Positions 23,401 to 38,400 of a stretch of 64,000 bases of DNA are shown here, piece by piece. A model generated the notes under the pieces. It made no database searches. It saw only the letters and a list, made by a program, of their open reading frames with translations, and was not told the origin of the DNA. The DNA lies in NCBI GenBank assembly GCA_037389465.1, contig JAZARR010000048.1, positions 310,001 through 374,000 of the forward strand. Reading direction: 5' to 3'. Positions within the stretch are counted from its first letter, which is position 1. Each line of letters begins with the position of its first letter. Origin of the DNA: Baylisascaris procyonis. Lineage: Eukaryota; Nematoda; Chromadorea; Rhabditida; Ascarididae. A program made the position numbers and the translations under genes.

Positions 23401-26400
23401 AAATACTTTTGGAATGCTCGTCTTGCAGGTCTATTTCATTATGAAACATTATCTCATTCATTCATAGAAATCTTTGCATCTAGCGTGCAGACTCATCATT
23501 CCTCCGTATTAACTAGTATCCTTTGAAGATTTTTTTTTAACGTGAAGAGTGAAGAAATAAGAGATGGTTCGTTTTTTTTTTTCTTTGTTAACTGCCAAAT
23601 TGATCGTCACTTAAAGTTTATAGGATCTGTTATGTAGTGGGAAGAAATGGCACATAAGTTTGGAGTGCCCCTTTGAGCTCAGCGTCTATCCTACCATCTC
23701 TGTCGCATTTCACAGCCTTCGACGGTAAAGTGCACAGAACTACATCGTGTTATGCAAATATTTTGGAGCTGTTATGCTTTTTATGTGAAGAAATAGCGAA
23801 TCGTTCATAATGTTGCAAATAAGAAATTATTGTCTCATCCATCGTAAACTCACATTATGTCGAATATGCCTCTACAAATCCATCAGGTGTATTAGAACCT
23901 TCACAATAGTTTAATAGGCAGCAGCGAAAGTGTTGAGAGAATGGGAGGAATATAGGTTTTTGTATATTTGTTGTAGTCTTTCGTTAAGATACTTTCTTCA
24001 GCAGTGCTGCTCTCGGGATCCGGGCTGCGAATGTTTTACTCGATCTTTATCCTACTCGTGAAATTCCTGTACGTCGAGCAAGAGTTTTGAACCCTTTATC
24101 GTTCCCTCCCCCTACCTCCACTCTCACTTTTGAATTTTAGTTCCATAGACTGTGAAGTTTTCGTTCGTCAATGGACACCCCTCTCTGGCAAATTGCCGTT
24201 CATATAGCACCACTCCTAATCAGTGTGTAATGCTATTTTTAAGGATTTCGAAGCGATAACACCAAATCTTTTGGCACGAACCATTGAAACGGTGGAAGGC
24301 GGTGGCATTGTTGTGATTCTGCTCAAGACGGTCAACTCTCTTAAGCAGCTGTACACGATGACTATGGTTTGTTCTTGTTTAATTTATATTCATCTATACT
24401 CATTTACTCTTTAGAGACACTCTATGAGAGGAAAAATTTACTGAAAGCGTGAGAACTGCAAAATTGTGGACATCCATCAAAATAGAATGCTTTCTTCTGT
24501 GATATGTGATCAAATTGAAATTCCAATAATGTAATTTCTCGACCTGCATGGAAATGCTGCTACGTAGATGAAGTTTCCACTTTACAAATTTGGAATCGCA
24601 TCAAAATGCTACAAAATATGTCAACGTAGTGACGCCACTATAGGCATATAGTAATAAGATAAAGAGCACCGAATTTTGCATTCAAGATTATTTCTATTAT
24701 TTTTCGGATTGCTGCGGAAATAACGAATGATCATTCGGTCGTTATGTTCACAAGGTTTTTAAATTGACCGAATATTGTTGCATTTGTTAATTTCCTCTTT
24801 GCGGTGCTTTATTTTCTTTATGTTCTAGCAGACATAACGGTTGCAGGATGTGCACAGTCGCTATCGAACCGAATCGCATTCCGAGATTGTAGCTCGCTTT
24901 AACGAAAGATTCATCCTGTCATTGGCGAGTTGTCGTGATTGTGCGGTGGTCGATGATCGCCTTAACATTTTGCCACTCTCCTCACATATCTCCAAAATTG
25001 AAGCAGTGCCCGCTAACACAAAGGTTATTTTTATTAACAGTTTAGTGACTATCATTAGTAATTCAACTTTCATTGCCTTCACTGTGTTAAATCGGCCTTT
25101 CATTCCACTTTGTACTATGGAGCTGCAACATAACTTGGTAATGATTTTTTTACATCATCAATTGCCTGCATTTGAATATTATTCGCCATATCTAGCCCTC
25201 TTTTTCATCTACAAGATTCTTTTGAGATTATTAACTTTGACTGTTATTCTGCTTGAAACTGTGCAATGCCAAATCAACAAAATCGAACATATCCGACACC
25301 TGTTGCTCTTTGCTTTCGTTAAGTATTCAGTGGCTTGGAAATGGTTCTCACGCTTTAAAGCTAGTAACGGCGACTCGTATGACTTTTTCGAAAATCGTCT
25401 TTCCGGAGGACCGACCAGTTTCGACGATGATCAACCAAATGCTCTGATCCAAGAGAATGTTTTTGTCAAACAGCGAACTGTCATGGAGATGGGATCCAAA
25501 CACACGACAGTTGATAGACCGCGGCAACCGATATATAAGGTCCAGAAACAGGGCGCGTGGGTGCTATGCGGATCGAATGCGAACAACAAGATTCAGCATA
25601 TCACAATCTGCGCGTCTATGCTGCTATCACGTTACATAGCTTCAGCATCAATGTTTTGTGAAGCTGGTTGGACAGCGAGAAATGATGACTGTAGTTAATA
25701 GGAAGCAAAGAAAAAAATGGGTAAGCCTTGGGGAACACCACGAAATGAGGTCGAAGTGCATCCTTGGGAAGGAAGTACTGCTGTCAATCTAACGAGAACA
25801 GAAGGCGTAGTCCACCTCGAGCTAATCACAACAAAAACTAGATAGTCATTGATCTCATCCGATCAGCTGTAACGTCTGACTGAGACATTAGATAGAATCT
25901 ACCGAAATGCTTCCCCTAAAGCAATGCTCAGCTGCATGCAGCAAATCTTACAAAAAGCCACTCACGATTCGGCAGGGAGGTTCTACCTCATTCTCCATGC
26001 TCGGTGGGTCCTATCTTGCCAGATCATCATCTCTTCTGTTCACTCTCCAGCAATCTGCGTTTATTTAACTGTAGCAAAGACAGAGATGAAATTGACTGGC
26101 AGAATTTTCTGGCGTCAAAGAAGCCAATCTACTGCAACGGGATCGACGAACTGCCCGAGCGTCAGGAAAAGGCCCTAAAGAGCGAGATTGATACATTGGC
26201 ATGTAGTCTTAATGTTTCGATTTGTTTTTTGTTGAAAAGAAACTACCCTGAAAAGTCTTGAATGAGCGCTACGAACCTATGTTGCAAGCAATTGGCCTGC
26301 AACAGAAGTTGCAGGCTCAGTACAGCTTCATTTATCACGTATGCTCAGTATAAGGCCTTCATATTAATTTTGCTCGACATTCACTCAGATTTCCTCTGAA

Positions 26401-29400
26401 AGATCTATTTTGTACCCCCACCGTTATAAAATAAGAAACCACCCGACATAAAATAAGAAACCGACCGATGGAAAATATGTGAAATTTTTCTAGCATCCTC
26501 TAAAAAACTATAACTTCTTTGGAAGCTTATAGATCCACTTGGAACTTAGTATGGGAAATCATTGTGTACTAAGCATTAAATTCATCAAATTTAAGTAATT
26601 GGCAACACTTATTGGATTATAAAGTGGCATTTCTTTCAGAATGAGACGACCGGAAAGCAAGAGGAACTGACCGCACTTAAGACATCGCTGGCTGACACGA
26701 AACCAATTGGACCACTTATTGATAAATGCAAAACGACATGTCAAGCAAAGGTATTAATTCAGTTACATTTCATTCACTGAGAATATTAGTGCACGAATGG
26801 GGTCCTGCGAAGTTAAATGCTGAAGCCAAAAAATCCTAAACTGAATACTCGATTTTGCAGATCCGGTTGAGTGATTATCATAACATCGAACCAATGGTCG
26901 CTCGGTCAGAACCTTACGAAAAATTTAATTAACTGAGCAAAAAAAAGTGAGTGGCACGAACACTTAAATGCTAATTCATTAGGCAGATAGTGCTGGCGAA
27001 GGGACACATACAGATGGAGACGTGCACAACGCAGTTGATATATGACAGGTTGCATGAATTGTGAGAGCACAGTTGGGAGATGGCTCTTCTGAACAGATTA
27101 ATTATTGTTTTTTGTAGTGGTTAATTTTTGCGGGCGTGGAGAACAAGAGAATAGGGGTATACCACGAAGTTCTGCATATGTATGCGCATTAACTTAATAA
27201 TCTTTTGACAGCATTTGTTCACGATTTTTTGTGCACTTTTGCTGCTAAATGAGGCAGTATATCCTTCAGTGAATATTCCGGCCAGTGTGCTCTTTTTCAT
27301 CAGCGCTCCACTCCCTCTCCCCTTTCTTAATGTGAAGGGCCTATTCACAGCTTTATCTTAAAGCATTTGCATCTTGCATCGCAGTCTCGTTACGTTTATA
27401 TGCGTATGCTTTTTGGCAACCATATAAGAACATACGTTTTACACTTACTGTACCTAAACGGAAGAACGGAGTGTATTGCAGTGAGTTCAAAGGGGCGAAA
27501 GGCAGCTATCAGTCTGAAGTTCATCATTGGGTGTCTTTTATATTTCCCGAAACGATGCACAGTTATAAAAGGCTGTAATCTAACAACTGTGACAGCTGGC
27601 ATAAAATCTTTGTGTAATATAAGTCACCTCCTTAAAGAATGCTCGTAATTTATTCTTCAGATTGGATGAGGAATGGTTGCGGCTGTTGTTATTCATATAA
27701 TGGCTCTAAGGAGAGGTGAATGTATTTGTTATTTTGTTTGTTGAGTGAAGTGATAGACTGCTTTTTGAAGGCATTGCTTCGCTTGCTGGATGTTATAACC
27801 GAGAAATCACTCCAAGCGACATGTTCAATAACGGCCGCACGAGGGAGGGGCAAGTCGGCAGCTTTGGGATTGGCGATAGCCGGCGCGATCGGCTTCGGAT
27901 ACACGAATATTTTCGTGACAAGTCCGGCACCCGACAATCTAAAAACTTTGTTCGAATTCGTGATTAAAGGGCTACAGACAATGGGCATGGAGGAGCATGC
28001 CGATTTTGAGTTACTTCACTCGACCAATCCCCAGTTCGGCAAAGCGCTTGTTCGCGTGAATGTCTTCAGGGACCATCGGCAAGTTGTCCAGGTGAATAAA
28101 TTTTGTTTTATGATTGATTTCGATGGCCGAAAAGCAATCTTATTCAACGTTATTGCCTCCTGAAGGGGTTAAATCTGGCTAAGGATGGGTACAGCGGCGC
28201 GCTGTTACGGTAGAAATGAGTTTAAGCTTGGAATAGTTGCATAATAGAGACAGATGCCTTTACCTGGCTGGTGGAATGTAGGCTTCCATTTCCCATTGCT
28301 GTCCGTCTTTTTCATCTCAGCTACTATTGCTTTATATTATCTATAATACTGTAAGCTCGCAGCAGAAAAGAAATGAAGGGAGAAAAGGTGCGAGAAGAAG
28401 CAATAGATCATGCAATAAGTGAGTGAGCAAAAGTAAGCAACACACCTCACGTGCAGTATGGATGATGACTTCCAAGGTGCATGATCTTTGTGCTCTTTGG
28501 CTCCACAAAGAAGAATGAAGCAATCCCTTGAAAGGTATGGGGACACTCAAGTCTCAAGGGAAATCCATCAGGGAGGTCAAACCTTGTGGGGTCACTTATT
28601 GCACAGTAATCGCCAAGGTATTTAAAGTAATGTAGGGACGCAATAAGGAATTAATTACCGTTGCAAAAAAGGGCGAATTTCTGTTGATTGCCGACTCTTT
28701 CAATGGAGGAGAGGAATTGTTGGTCTTAGAAACTGCTCATATAATAGTGCCTAATGGAAATGCTGTTATTCCACAATGATGTACACCAATCTTGGCATTC
28801 TATGCATTTGCATCAGTGCACTGACAATGAATGCCTCTGAATGAGCATTGTTCCCTTATCAGCTACATTGACTGATAGACCCGTAGTTGCTGTTTGTCAG
28901 GTATCATCGGTCAACCAACGTGATCTTGCAAGATACCAAAGATCCAGTCAGGAATTTCATGATACATTGTTTGATGAAGTGTGCTATGAACTTTCGTTCA
29001 ATTAAAAAATGCCTGTTAGCTAATTGTAAGTGACTGGTAAGGTGACAAGGGTCGCCTAAAGTATTCGACCTGCCGACCTCTAGATCTGGGAAATATATTC
29101 TCAAGCAGTGGCGTACTCAGCTATGCATCCTCATTTTGTGGTATAGTTTTTAAATAAAAGTAGTGGAAATATTCTAAGCTTGTATTTTTTGACGACAGGG
29201 TCTATTCTAAAAGTACAGATTGCCATTGTGCAAAAGTGATTTTACGACAAACGTTCGAGTTTCAGTACATCGATCCACGAGATTCGGCGAAACTCTCGCA
29301 GGCCGAGTTGGTCGTTATTGATGAAGCGGCTGCAATTCCTCTTCCAGTCGTGAAGGAGCTCATTTCTGGTTGGTTTTTTCATAGTTTTTAGCGGGTGAAG

Positions 29401-32400
29401 AGTATTTGCAGTGCACATTTTGCTTTCCTGTCCTTCGAATATCCGTTCCCTTTAGCTTTTCTTGTGAACACAAAATCTTCCTAAAATACATTAGACTGCC
29501 GATGTTCATCATCACCACTTCTTCATTTGACTAAGAATGATGTGTTCTCATTAATTATAAACAACTTGAGTTGTAGTAGATATAATTTAGTGGATAATCT
29601 AAGAGATAGCTTAAACATCTTGAGAAAAGTTTCCATCATTGTTGAATGTTTCTGCATGGGTATTCTACCGTAGTTTTTCTTCACAGTTTCTTCGTTGCAT
29701 CGGCGGTTGTGCATTCGTAATTTTAGGAGATACGTGTGCATGGGAGGGGGGGTTGAGGGAAGTGAGGGTGGCAAGTAGTTGAATTAAAAGTTTTGCGTCA
29801 TACAACTATTTGTTTTATTTTACTTTCCTGTTTACATTGTTTATTCATGCATTTCACTTAATTTTCTTCTCTTGCGGTAATAAACACGGCTTTTGTTGCT
29901 TATTTCGCTCCTTCTTTGTATAAATAATATGAACTCTTAAGATTGACATTCTTTCCCGAAGAAGATATTAAAGTTTCAACTGTTCAGTTTCCTCCCAAAT
30001 CTTGTTAATGATTTCATACCAATTTCGATTCAAATAAGTGTTAGAAACATTTGGGAAGTGAACTGTTTAGTTTTCATGTTTCTATAATAAATATTTAAAC
30101 CGTACAGATTTCATGCACATTTCTTTATAATTTTCATGCAATTTTTACTTCTTGTTTAATTTCAGTTTTTGTTGTTCCGCCACTTCGAAAATCTGATATG
30201 CAAAAGTTTTTCCCATCTATGCTCATACTGTGGTAGAAACGTCGTTGGTAACAAGACAATAGAGAAAGATTATTCGAATTGATGAATTTATGAATGATTC
30301 TTCAACCAAATTTATGAATGATACCAGTCAAAAGCAGCGCAATTGAGTCGAAGATTTCGGCACTACCTAATTGCCACGTATCCTCGACACACACAAGTGC
30401 GCCTCCTTTGCACTCTCAACCCTCTTCCCCTCCTGTTTATCATTTTCATGCATATATTTGTGCGACATTCTGGGATTTCGGATGTTTTGCGTCATTATTT
30501 CTGAACTCGTTTAAGTGTTTTGCGATACTCCGTCCTGAAAGTTTGAAAATTCTGGAAGGCCTTCCTAACAAACGAGAATGTCGAGAGGAATGATGATATC
30601 GGATTTCACATTTAATTGTACTGTTTACTTTTTTTTGTCTTGAAGAAGCATATGTGCAGAAATTCAGGAGCCTATTTGGTGTTTTTGGCGTCAACGATAA
30701 ACGGTTACGAGGGCACGGGTCGTTCGCTATCGCTTAAGCTTCTCCAACAGTTACGTCAACAAGCGGCAGGCACCATTGCTAATAGTAAAGGAGGTCCAGA
30801 GCTTACAGGATTCAAAGGTTTCGTTTTTTACTGTCTTGGTTGTCGACGGTTGTTACCAGGATTGCTATGGGTCTTTAGGACGTTTGCTGTTTGGTCACAG
30901 GAGATCTGTAGTATGCAAACTCCGTATTTCCATGTGTATGCGTGCGTGTTTGCATCATGACGTCCTGGATACAGAGAGTGCATTCTAATTCTAGAGAGCG
31001 TAACTCCATGTTGCAATTTTTATAGAGAATTTCAACTGCATTCGCAAAATTTGATTTGATTTCGTTTGCAGATAGCAATATAGAGAATTTAATTCAACGA
31101 ATTGCTCGCTGTAGGAGGAAGTCGTGCTGATGATGCCCTCGGGGAATGCCATTATGCACATCGTTTTCGATTTGTTGCATCTTAAACACTCCCTAAACGT
31201 GGAAGCGAAATGATACTATAACAGTGGAACGCAAGCTGTGATTTGTTATCTTGTCTTCCAAAAACAACGTTTTTAATAGTATTGTTAAGTATGAGACCTT
31301 TAAGCTAAACAGCCCTTTGATGCGAGAAATTTCGCTGAAGAAGATTAGTCAGAGTGGATGATAGGATCTTTACTACACGCAAACGCTCCGATTGTATTTT
31401 TCTTCTACTTTTTTGCCCCTCCCTCCTCCCCCCTCCTCCCTCATTTCTATCGGCTTACCTGCTGAGTGGTCGATACCGCAGAAAGAATCGAAGAGAAAAT
31501 GCTAGTATGGGTCGATTCGATGTTTCTGAACGACATTCATATGAACTTATTTAAGAGAGACGTTGATGCATCATGCATGATTCAAGAAAAACACTGTTCG
31601 ACTTATAATTTATAGGCAGTGACCAAATAGTACGAAAGCAATCTCTAAACAATCTAATATAGACATCTCAGATGCATTACTAATAAGTGCACGTATATGC
31701 AACCGAGAAATTATTTATCCTTCGCTTTATGGGAGTTACTTCTTTTTGCTGTTCACAAGTTGCAAACAGTTTGGAATAGATTCCACTTAAATGTTGACTG
31801 TGAAAAAGTAGTACTGAACATAAGGATAAATCCTTTCTTGCATTGATTTCGTATTAAGCTCTACAAGGTTGTTAGCTATGTCTTCCTATCGCCATTAAAC
31901 ATACCCAGCAATATCGTTAGAAGGTGATTATTCATTATGGTATTTGATTTGTTTACTTGTCGTTATGGTATTAAGCACATCGTTGCTGCTTTTTCCAAAT
32001 ATGTTCTAAGGCAGAAATATTTTAGCATAGTAATATTGTTCTTTAATTAGTTATATTATGCCTATTCCATATAAGATGATAATGCTATAACCATCAGAAA
32101 TAAATACTCGATTTTTTTCATATTTGAGGTCGCACGCTTCACGAAATGAGTCTCGATGAAAGTATTCGATACAAACCTGGAGATCAGGTCGCTTTTTTGA
32201 TGGAATCGTCTGTTATATAATACCCCCCCCCCCCCAGATCGAATTCTCTCGCTCATTGGGTCGTCGTATTACGTCGGAATCTTTTTGCGATCACAAGATG
32301 TCTTAATCCAACAATCCCACCGAATGTCATCGCTTTATTCTACTTCGTTTTTGTTGAAATGGAATGCTTATTTAGGCGAACTAATGTGGCCTAGTAGCAT

Positions 32401-35400
32401 AAGTTACGGCTAACAAAAGTGGCTTTTGTTAGATTGCACTTTTGTCGCGATGTGAGGGAATTGATTCGGACTTTGTGGAGCTTTGGTTTTCTTTTCTCCC
32501 TGCCTTCAATTCTTGCCTTTCCTTACTTCTTTGGTGCTTCAACGTAGATAAAAGTGAAACTTTCGTGTTTTGGAGTGATGATCGTCAGGCGTAATATGAA
32601 CTCCCTAAGAGCTCCTGGCAGCAAGTGTAGGATTCGAAAACACTTCCATAAGAGCAGCATAAGTGGACTTGTTTTTGGGCTCAGTGAAGTTTCGTTTTGC
32701 ATGTGCACAACATTTGTGCAAGTTTTGACTGGTGGGGATGAGTGCAAACGGGCATATAAGTGTCATGATTAGGGGGCAACGAACGCATGATCCTTTATTA
32801 TGACTCGAGGGACCTCTGACCGTAAGGTGGCATCACGAACTATTTCGGAAGATTTATTGATTGGTGTTGTTTTGCACTGGTAAATTCATAATCATATCAA
32901 GTGCAAATATGCGTAATGCAACTCATTTGAGGTCGAAGCGTGGCTGAACCGTGTGTTATGTTTGGATGCAACCAGTTCGCATCGGCTCGCGTCCGGAATG
33001 CCACCGCCTAAATACTGTCAACTGTTAGTTTTCCATCGATTTTCTTTTTCTTTCAAATCAAGTCATGCACACAATTTAGGGATGTGAATAAAGGGCTTTG
33101 ATAATTTAGCGATAAAATTCCCGTTTTGTTGGTCTGGATATGCAGTGAGTGAATGGGGAAGTATTTGGGATAACTAAACACTCTTATTAGTCTGTTTTGC
33201 AACAGAAATACAGATTAATCCTGTGTTGCAGAAACGTTGAATTACTATATTCAACTCAAAAATTGGTGGTTCTACCGATGAAATTAAAAACAGATGTGTA
33301 CGGCCAGTGAACTTTCGTGAGTAAGCTTGGAGGTTTTAGCGTCATGAGAGGAATAATTCCTTTCTACCCCGTGTCCTACCTTCCCCTTCTCTCTTTCTTT
33401 TTCTTTCCAACTCTTTTTACTTACATCTTTTGGCCACATTCGCCCTTTGAGTCTTAGTTATTGTTGCTGAAAATATGGTTAGGTGGAGGGGAGGGGAGTA
33501 GATCCTCCAGAAATGAATTTCGATTTTCATGAAGTCAAGGGTAGTCATTGCAGTTTGCTAGCTTTCCTTGTTTAATTAAACTTGCCCCATGCACTGCTGA
33601 GAAGTGCTTACTAATTAAACGTTTCGTTAACTCTTTTTATCTTGTTGTTTTCTTTGTCATTTATATGTTGTCGCACCGATTTTTTTTTGTGCAGATATAA
33701 AAGTATTTCGATATAGCGCATATTATCTTTGCAGTTTTGCTCAATTCGATCTCTTTCAGCCTCTATGTTAATCGCGATACACTCTTCTCATTCCACAAGG
33801 CTTCCGAGGCGTTTCTACATAATCTCATGTCGATTTATGTTGCAGCGCATTATAAAAATTCACCAAATGACTTACAGGTATTCATCGACGTTTTTTAATT
33901 ATACCTACACGTTCGACAGGGGTGAGGACTATGCCCACAAGCTGGTTCCCCATTTGTGTTGAATATATCACTAATGTTAATCATATGGCTTATGAGTGTT
34001 TTGGCAGCTTGTTCAATTATTTTCATTGGTGTTTTTGTGCTAGGTCTTGGGTGTGTTTTGGCTAAACGTTTTAACGTGTAACGATCAAAGTGAACTCCGA
34101 TAGTCTCATTGCAGAAAATTTAAGAAATTTGGGGCATTTGGAAACTGTGCTGTAATGTCCTTGTCTATTGCTTACTTCTTCTGTTGCAAAATTTTCTTTA
34201 ACTATTGCATAAACTATTGCAAATCTCGCGTTTCTTTCATGTTTCTTCTTTAGTTCGGCGATGGGCACGTCTGTTATGGATCCAAAATGTGCCTCCAAGC
34301 TCTCATGAAAAAATTATGCGCTTTATCAAAGAGTAGAATAAAATTGAATTGAAATGCCTTCCAGCGTTAAAAAAAATGCTTCATTTTATTGCTTTCCAGA
34401 TGCTGTCGGATGCACCGGCCCATCATCTGTTCGTTCTTATGGGGCCTGTAACTGAGACACAAACACATCTTCCGGACGTTTGTTTTGCCCATCGTTTCTT
34501 TATTCATTCATTTGGAAGTAATTCAATGAAATATCGATAGACAGAGAAGACGTATATGCTTAAAAAGATTGATGGGAATGGACAGGAGTGCATAGGTTGG
34601 AAGATTAAGTAGTGATAGGTCGGCCTGAATTCGTAATCGTAAAGTAATGTCGCCTAAATTCAAGATGTATGATTTTTCGTTGTCTTGCATTCGCGTTGAC
34701 CACTGAAGTTAACATGCGAATCGCCTTCCTCAATCAATAAACCTGAGCAGAGGTACAGGTAGATTTGCCAGAGTTGGTCGCTGCCGTTGTGCGAGCCATT
34801 CTCATCCACTGTGTCGTTTATAGTGCTTGCGAGGGGAGTTATTTCGGTGAACTGGATAAGTTCTTTGTAGGTTCAGTAAATATGACTTTGGATTGAGCCA
34901 TCACTTCTACAGAGAGTGTGCGATAATATCGGGGATGTTTAACTTAGGCCATTGAATAAAATGTTGGATATGAATATTCATAAGATAATGCAGGTGAAGT
35001 TCAGTATCTTTTCGTGTCAGCGCAATTACTGCAGACGAATTGTTAGCAATTATCGAGTTTGATTGATAAATGAATTTATTCATCGAGTCCCTAAGTTGGA
35101 CTGAATCCGAAGTTTATAGCACGCAGTATTTTCAAATTCTTTGGGATGAGTCACCTCCCTCCCTCCCCCTTCCCCCTGTCCCAAAAAGAGCAAAATTTAT
35201 AGCTCTGATGCTTTCATTCGAGGTTGTTACGATGTCATTGTTTAGGGAAGTGTGGATGAAATCATGAAATCTGCAGGTGCTGGTTGTCATTCAAGTATGT
35301 ATAGAGGGCTCTCTTGCATCCTCTACTATATCCAACAGTATGGAAAGGGGGAAACGAGCAGCCGGTGATTTATTGCCATGGACTATTTCACAGCAGTTTC

Positions 35401-38400
35401 TTGTTGGTTATTATTAATTCTCATCCTTACTTTTTACTTTTATTCTTATTATTCACAGCAACTTTTTTTTGCCTTTAAACTTTACAGATGATTTATTCTG
35501 TTTCACAGAGGTGAGGCGTTCACATTTTCGATTCTGGTCGGTTATTGCTCGAAGTGTTGTGAATTATCAAACAGTACTGAAAATTTGGAGTTCTTGATCT
35601 TATAGGGAGTTGAATTTATTGGAGGTTCTTTTCCTTTGCATCGATCTATGAGGAGATCTTACAGAAGATTGCGGATTATCTAATAACAATGAAAAGTTTT
35701 ACTTATTTAATTTTTGTAATTATTAAGAGTACCGTTTGCATTAATAAATAAGGGATCTAGCAAGAATACTTCGATGGATTCTCTTTAACGATTCACATGC
35801 TCAACATTACCATGGTGAAGAGGCGGAAAGTATAGATCTCACAGATCTTAGGGCTGCGATGTTTTCGATGTTGAACTAGGGATAGGGCAGGTGGAGGCGC
35901 CGCGCTCTAGGACAGAAGCACCGTCTCTTTTTCTTTTTCTCTGTCTCCTCTCTCTCCACGGTGAGTGTTCGAAACAAAAAAGAAGATTTGCATTGTGCAA
36001 CAGAGGTGTTGTGTAAGCAGAACATTGTTGTGCTAGAAGATGGGTGACTCTCAGAACGATACCTCTTTTATCGCTTTATTTTTGCATGATTCTTTTTTTC
36101 CATTCCCCATAAGCGTTGTATATCACCTTCCCACCTCAACCTTTCATTTGACATTATATTGCAAATTTGCTTTACACAAGCCATGATTGCGATATCGTAT
36201 CTGTGCATATATATGCGTGCGTGCGTCTTCTGTTTTTCCGTAACATTGAAGCTATAACTCAAGAAATTCGATTGGTATGATTGACCTCTTACACCATGTT
36301 TTACAGACATTTAAAGAATGAAAGATTGCATATATTGCACATCGAATATTTTTTTCATTTTTCGCCACTTTGGTTACTATGAAACGAATCTTTTCTAAAC
36401 GTATTATTTGCACTTTTAGTTTGGTTGAGGTTTGATTTATTATATTTTTGATTTTTGATTTGGTTACTTAGCAATGATTCTTTTGATGAAAAGGAAGCAA
36501 AATCGCATATCCTACCAATTCCTTTCGCATTCTTCTTCTTTATTTATGAGCGACTTTGCTTCACGAAAGAACATTCTGACGATCATGTATCCACGCGTAT
36601 GTGTGTATGTGTCTGTCTATCCGGTCGTTTCAACTCGAGAGTGACTGAAATTAGAATTGTGAAATTCGGAGCTAAAATATACGCAATATAATGACTAACA
36701 CCACATTATTCACCGAATTCCAAACCGCACGTGCATTCGAAAGCTTAAGGAAATGGATTTGGGCAAGTGGCTGGATTCCTCTTTTAAATCTGCTTGATTA
36801 AAAGCAACAAATCCTTTGTAGAATCGTTTGAATGCTCGAGTTAGTTAAAACGTGAAGGCGGTATTCCATATATTTTCGCTGGTTTTTACTAATTTATGAG
36901 ACCTATCTCGGATGAGAGCAGCACAGAAGCGTAAATCATGTCCGTTCCTATGACATATCTATCAAATTGCTTTTTTTAGAGATTCTTTCATATTAATTAG
37001 TTGCATTATCGTTTTCTTTACAGTGCATTGTGTTTTGTTGGTGAGAACATTCATCGATCCACATTCTATGTTATATCGTTGGCATTGAGTTGGGTATCCT
37101 TAAAGGGCGTTTATAGCCATTAATTACAATGGTTTCACTTATGTTAGCAGAATAGCAATTGATTTTACCATAGTTCATTTGTCAAGAACATATCGCGTTT
37201 TAATTTTGTGATATTAATGGAGAGAGGAAATACACATTGTGAATTTAATCGGCATATATCAATTATTGCAAATGCTTTGAGTGTATATTAAGGCTATCTA
37301 GAAGATGAGCCTCTCCATTTCTCTCTTCCTCATCGCTTCAATTCAGAAGTAAATTTGACATGTCCATGTCAGTGAGGATGAGCGCAACATTGAAAACGTT
37401 GAATTCCCGATTCAATTTCTGCGTCATCCCTTTCTTCACTGAGTTTGGTTTCTTTCGTGTTTGGCCTTCTCTACCATCCACCTCTCCAATAAACCTCGAC
37501 CTCACATACGCTATTCTGTGGCCCTTTTTAGTAGATGTTGTTCTTCGTTTCATGTTCACTGGTTGATGTGATGTTAAATGTTCTAATTTGTTTTTTTGGG
37601 TTTAGGATACCGATTTTCCGACGTTATGTGGGGCAAGAATAGTTCGTATCGCTGTGCATCCGGATTTTCAGTGTAAGTGTTGTTTCGTTTCTTTCTCTAG
37701 GTCATAGTGACAAGATCTCATCAGTTAGAGAAGTCAAAAGTCTTCATTTGCGCTTCTCAACTTTCTTCTCAATTAGTATTCGATTTTGCATGAGTTTGAC
37801 TTCCATGGGAAGTAATACTAAATCAGTATTGTATTGTTTCATATATGCATATCGAATGAAAAGCTCCCAAGCAGGATCGGAACTCTGTCCACTTACACAA
37901 AATGAATAAAAATATGAAGGAATTCTTTAGCTTTGAGCTATTCGGTTCGAATTTGTGCTGATATTTGTATGTCTAGGAATTGGAGGAAAACTCCATCTGC
38001 ACCTAAATTAGATAATGACCCCCACATCCTCTGCTTTCCAACCGATGGGTTTACTGCGCGTATATTGGTGCTAAAAGAGGTAACAGAGCCTGAATAGGTG
38101 TAACTTATGGGCAGCCTTCGTTATTTGTGAGAAAGCATTGGCCTGTGGAATTCCTTTTCCCCAAACTTTCACTGAGGGCGTAACTCTTACGGGTTGGGGG
38201 GGGGGGGAGGGAGGGAGCGTGAAAGAGGAAGTAGCATTTTTAAGAAGTATATTCTACATATGTGAGTAGTGCATATGCTTTTTAATGGGCATGCTTCGTG
38301 GTGAAAATTTCGTTCAATAATAAGTAAGCGCAGTACTTTTTCTCTGCAAATAACTCTTTTTAATGGAGGGATCTCATTTTGGGCATTGATCTATCATGAA

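Noticed and set aside
24841..25698. Single 285-codon open frame as one protein
   Set aside because: It joins NAT10 exon 5 to intron sequence and the start of the mariner relic. The exon ends at 25023.
26245..26336. Frame reading LNERYEPMLQAIGLQQKLQA with a GT after it, as an extra NAT10 exon
   Set aside because: Exons 5 and 6 join directly in phase 0 and align to the family without it. This piece has no good acceptor.
34757..34870. LPELVAAVVRA-like frame as the exon after NAT10 exon 13
   Set aside because: The exon at 35277 (VLVVIQVCIEGSL...) continues the family sequence precisely in phase. The other frame resembles it only by chance.
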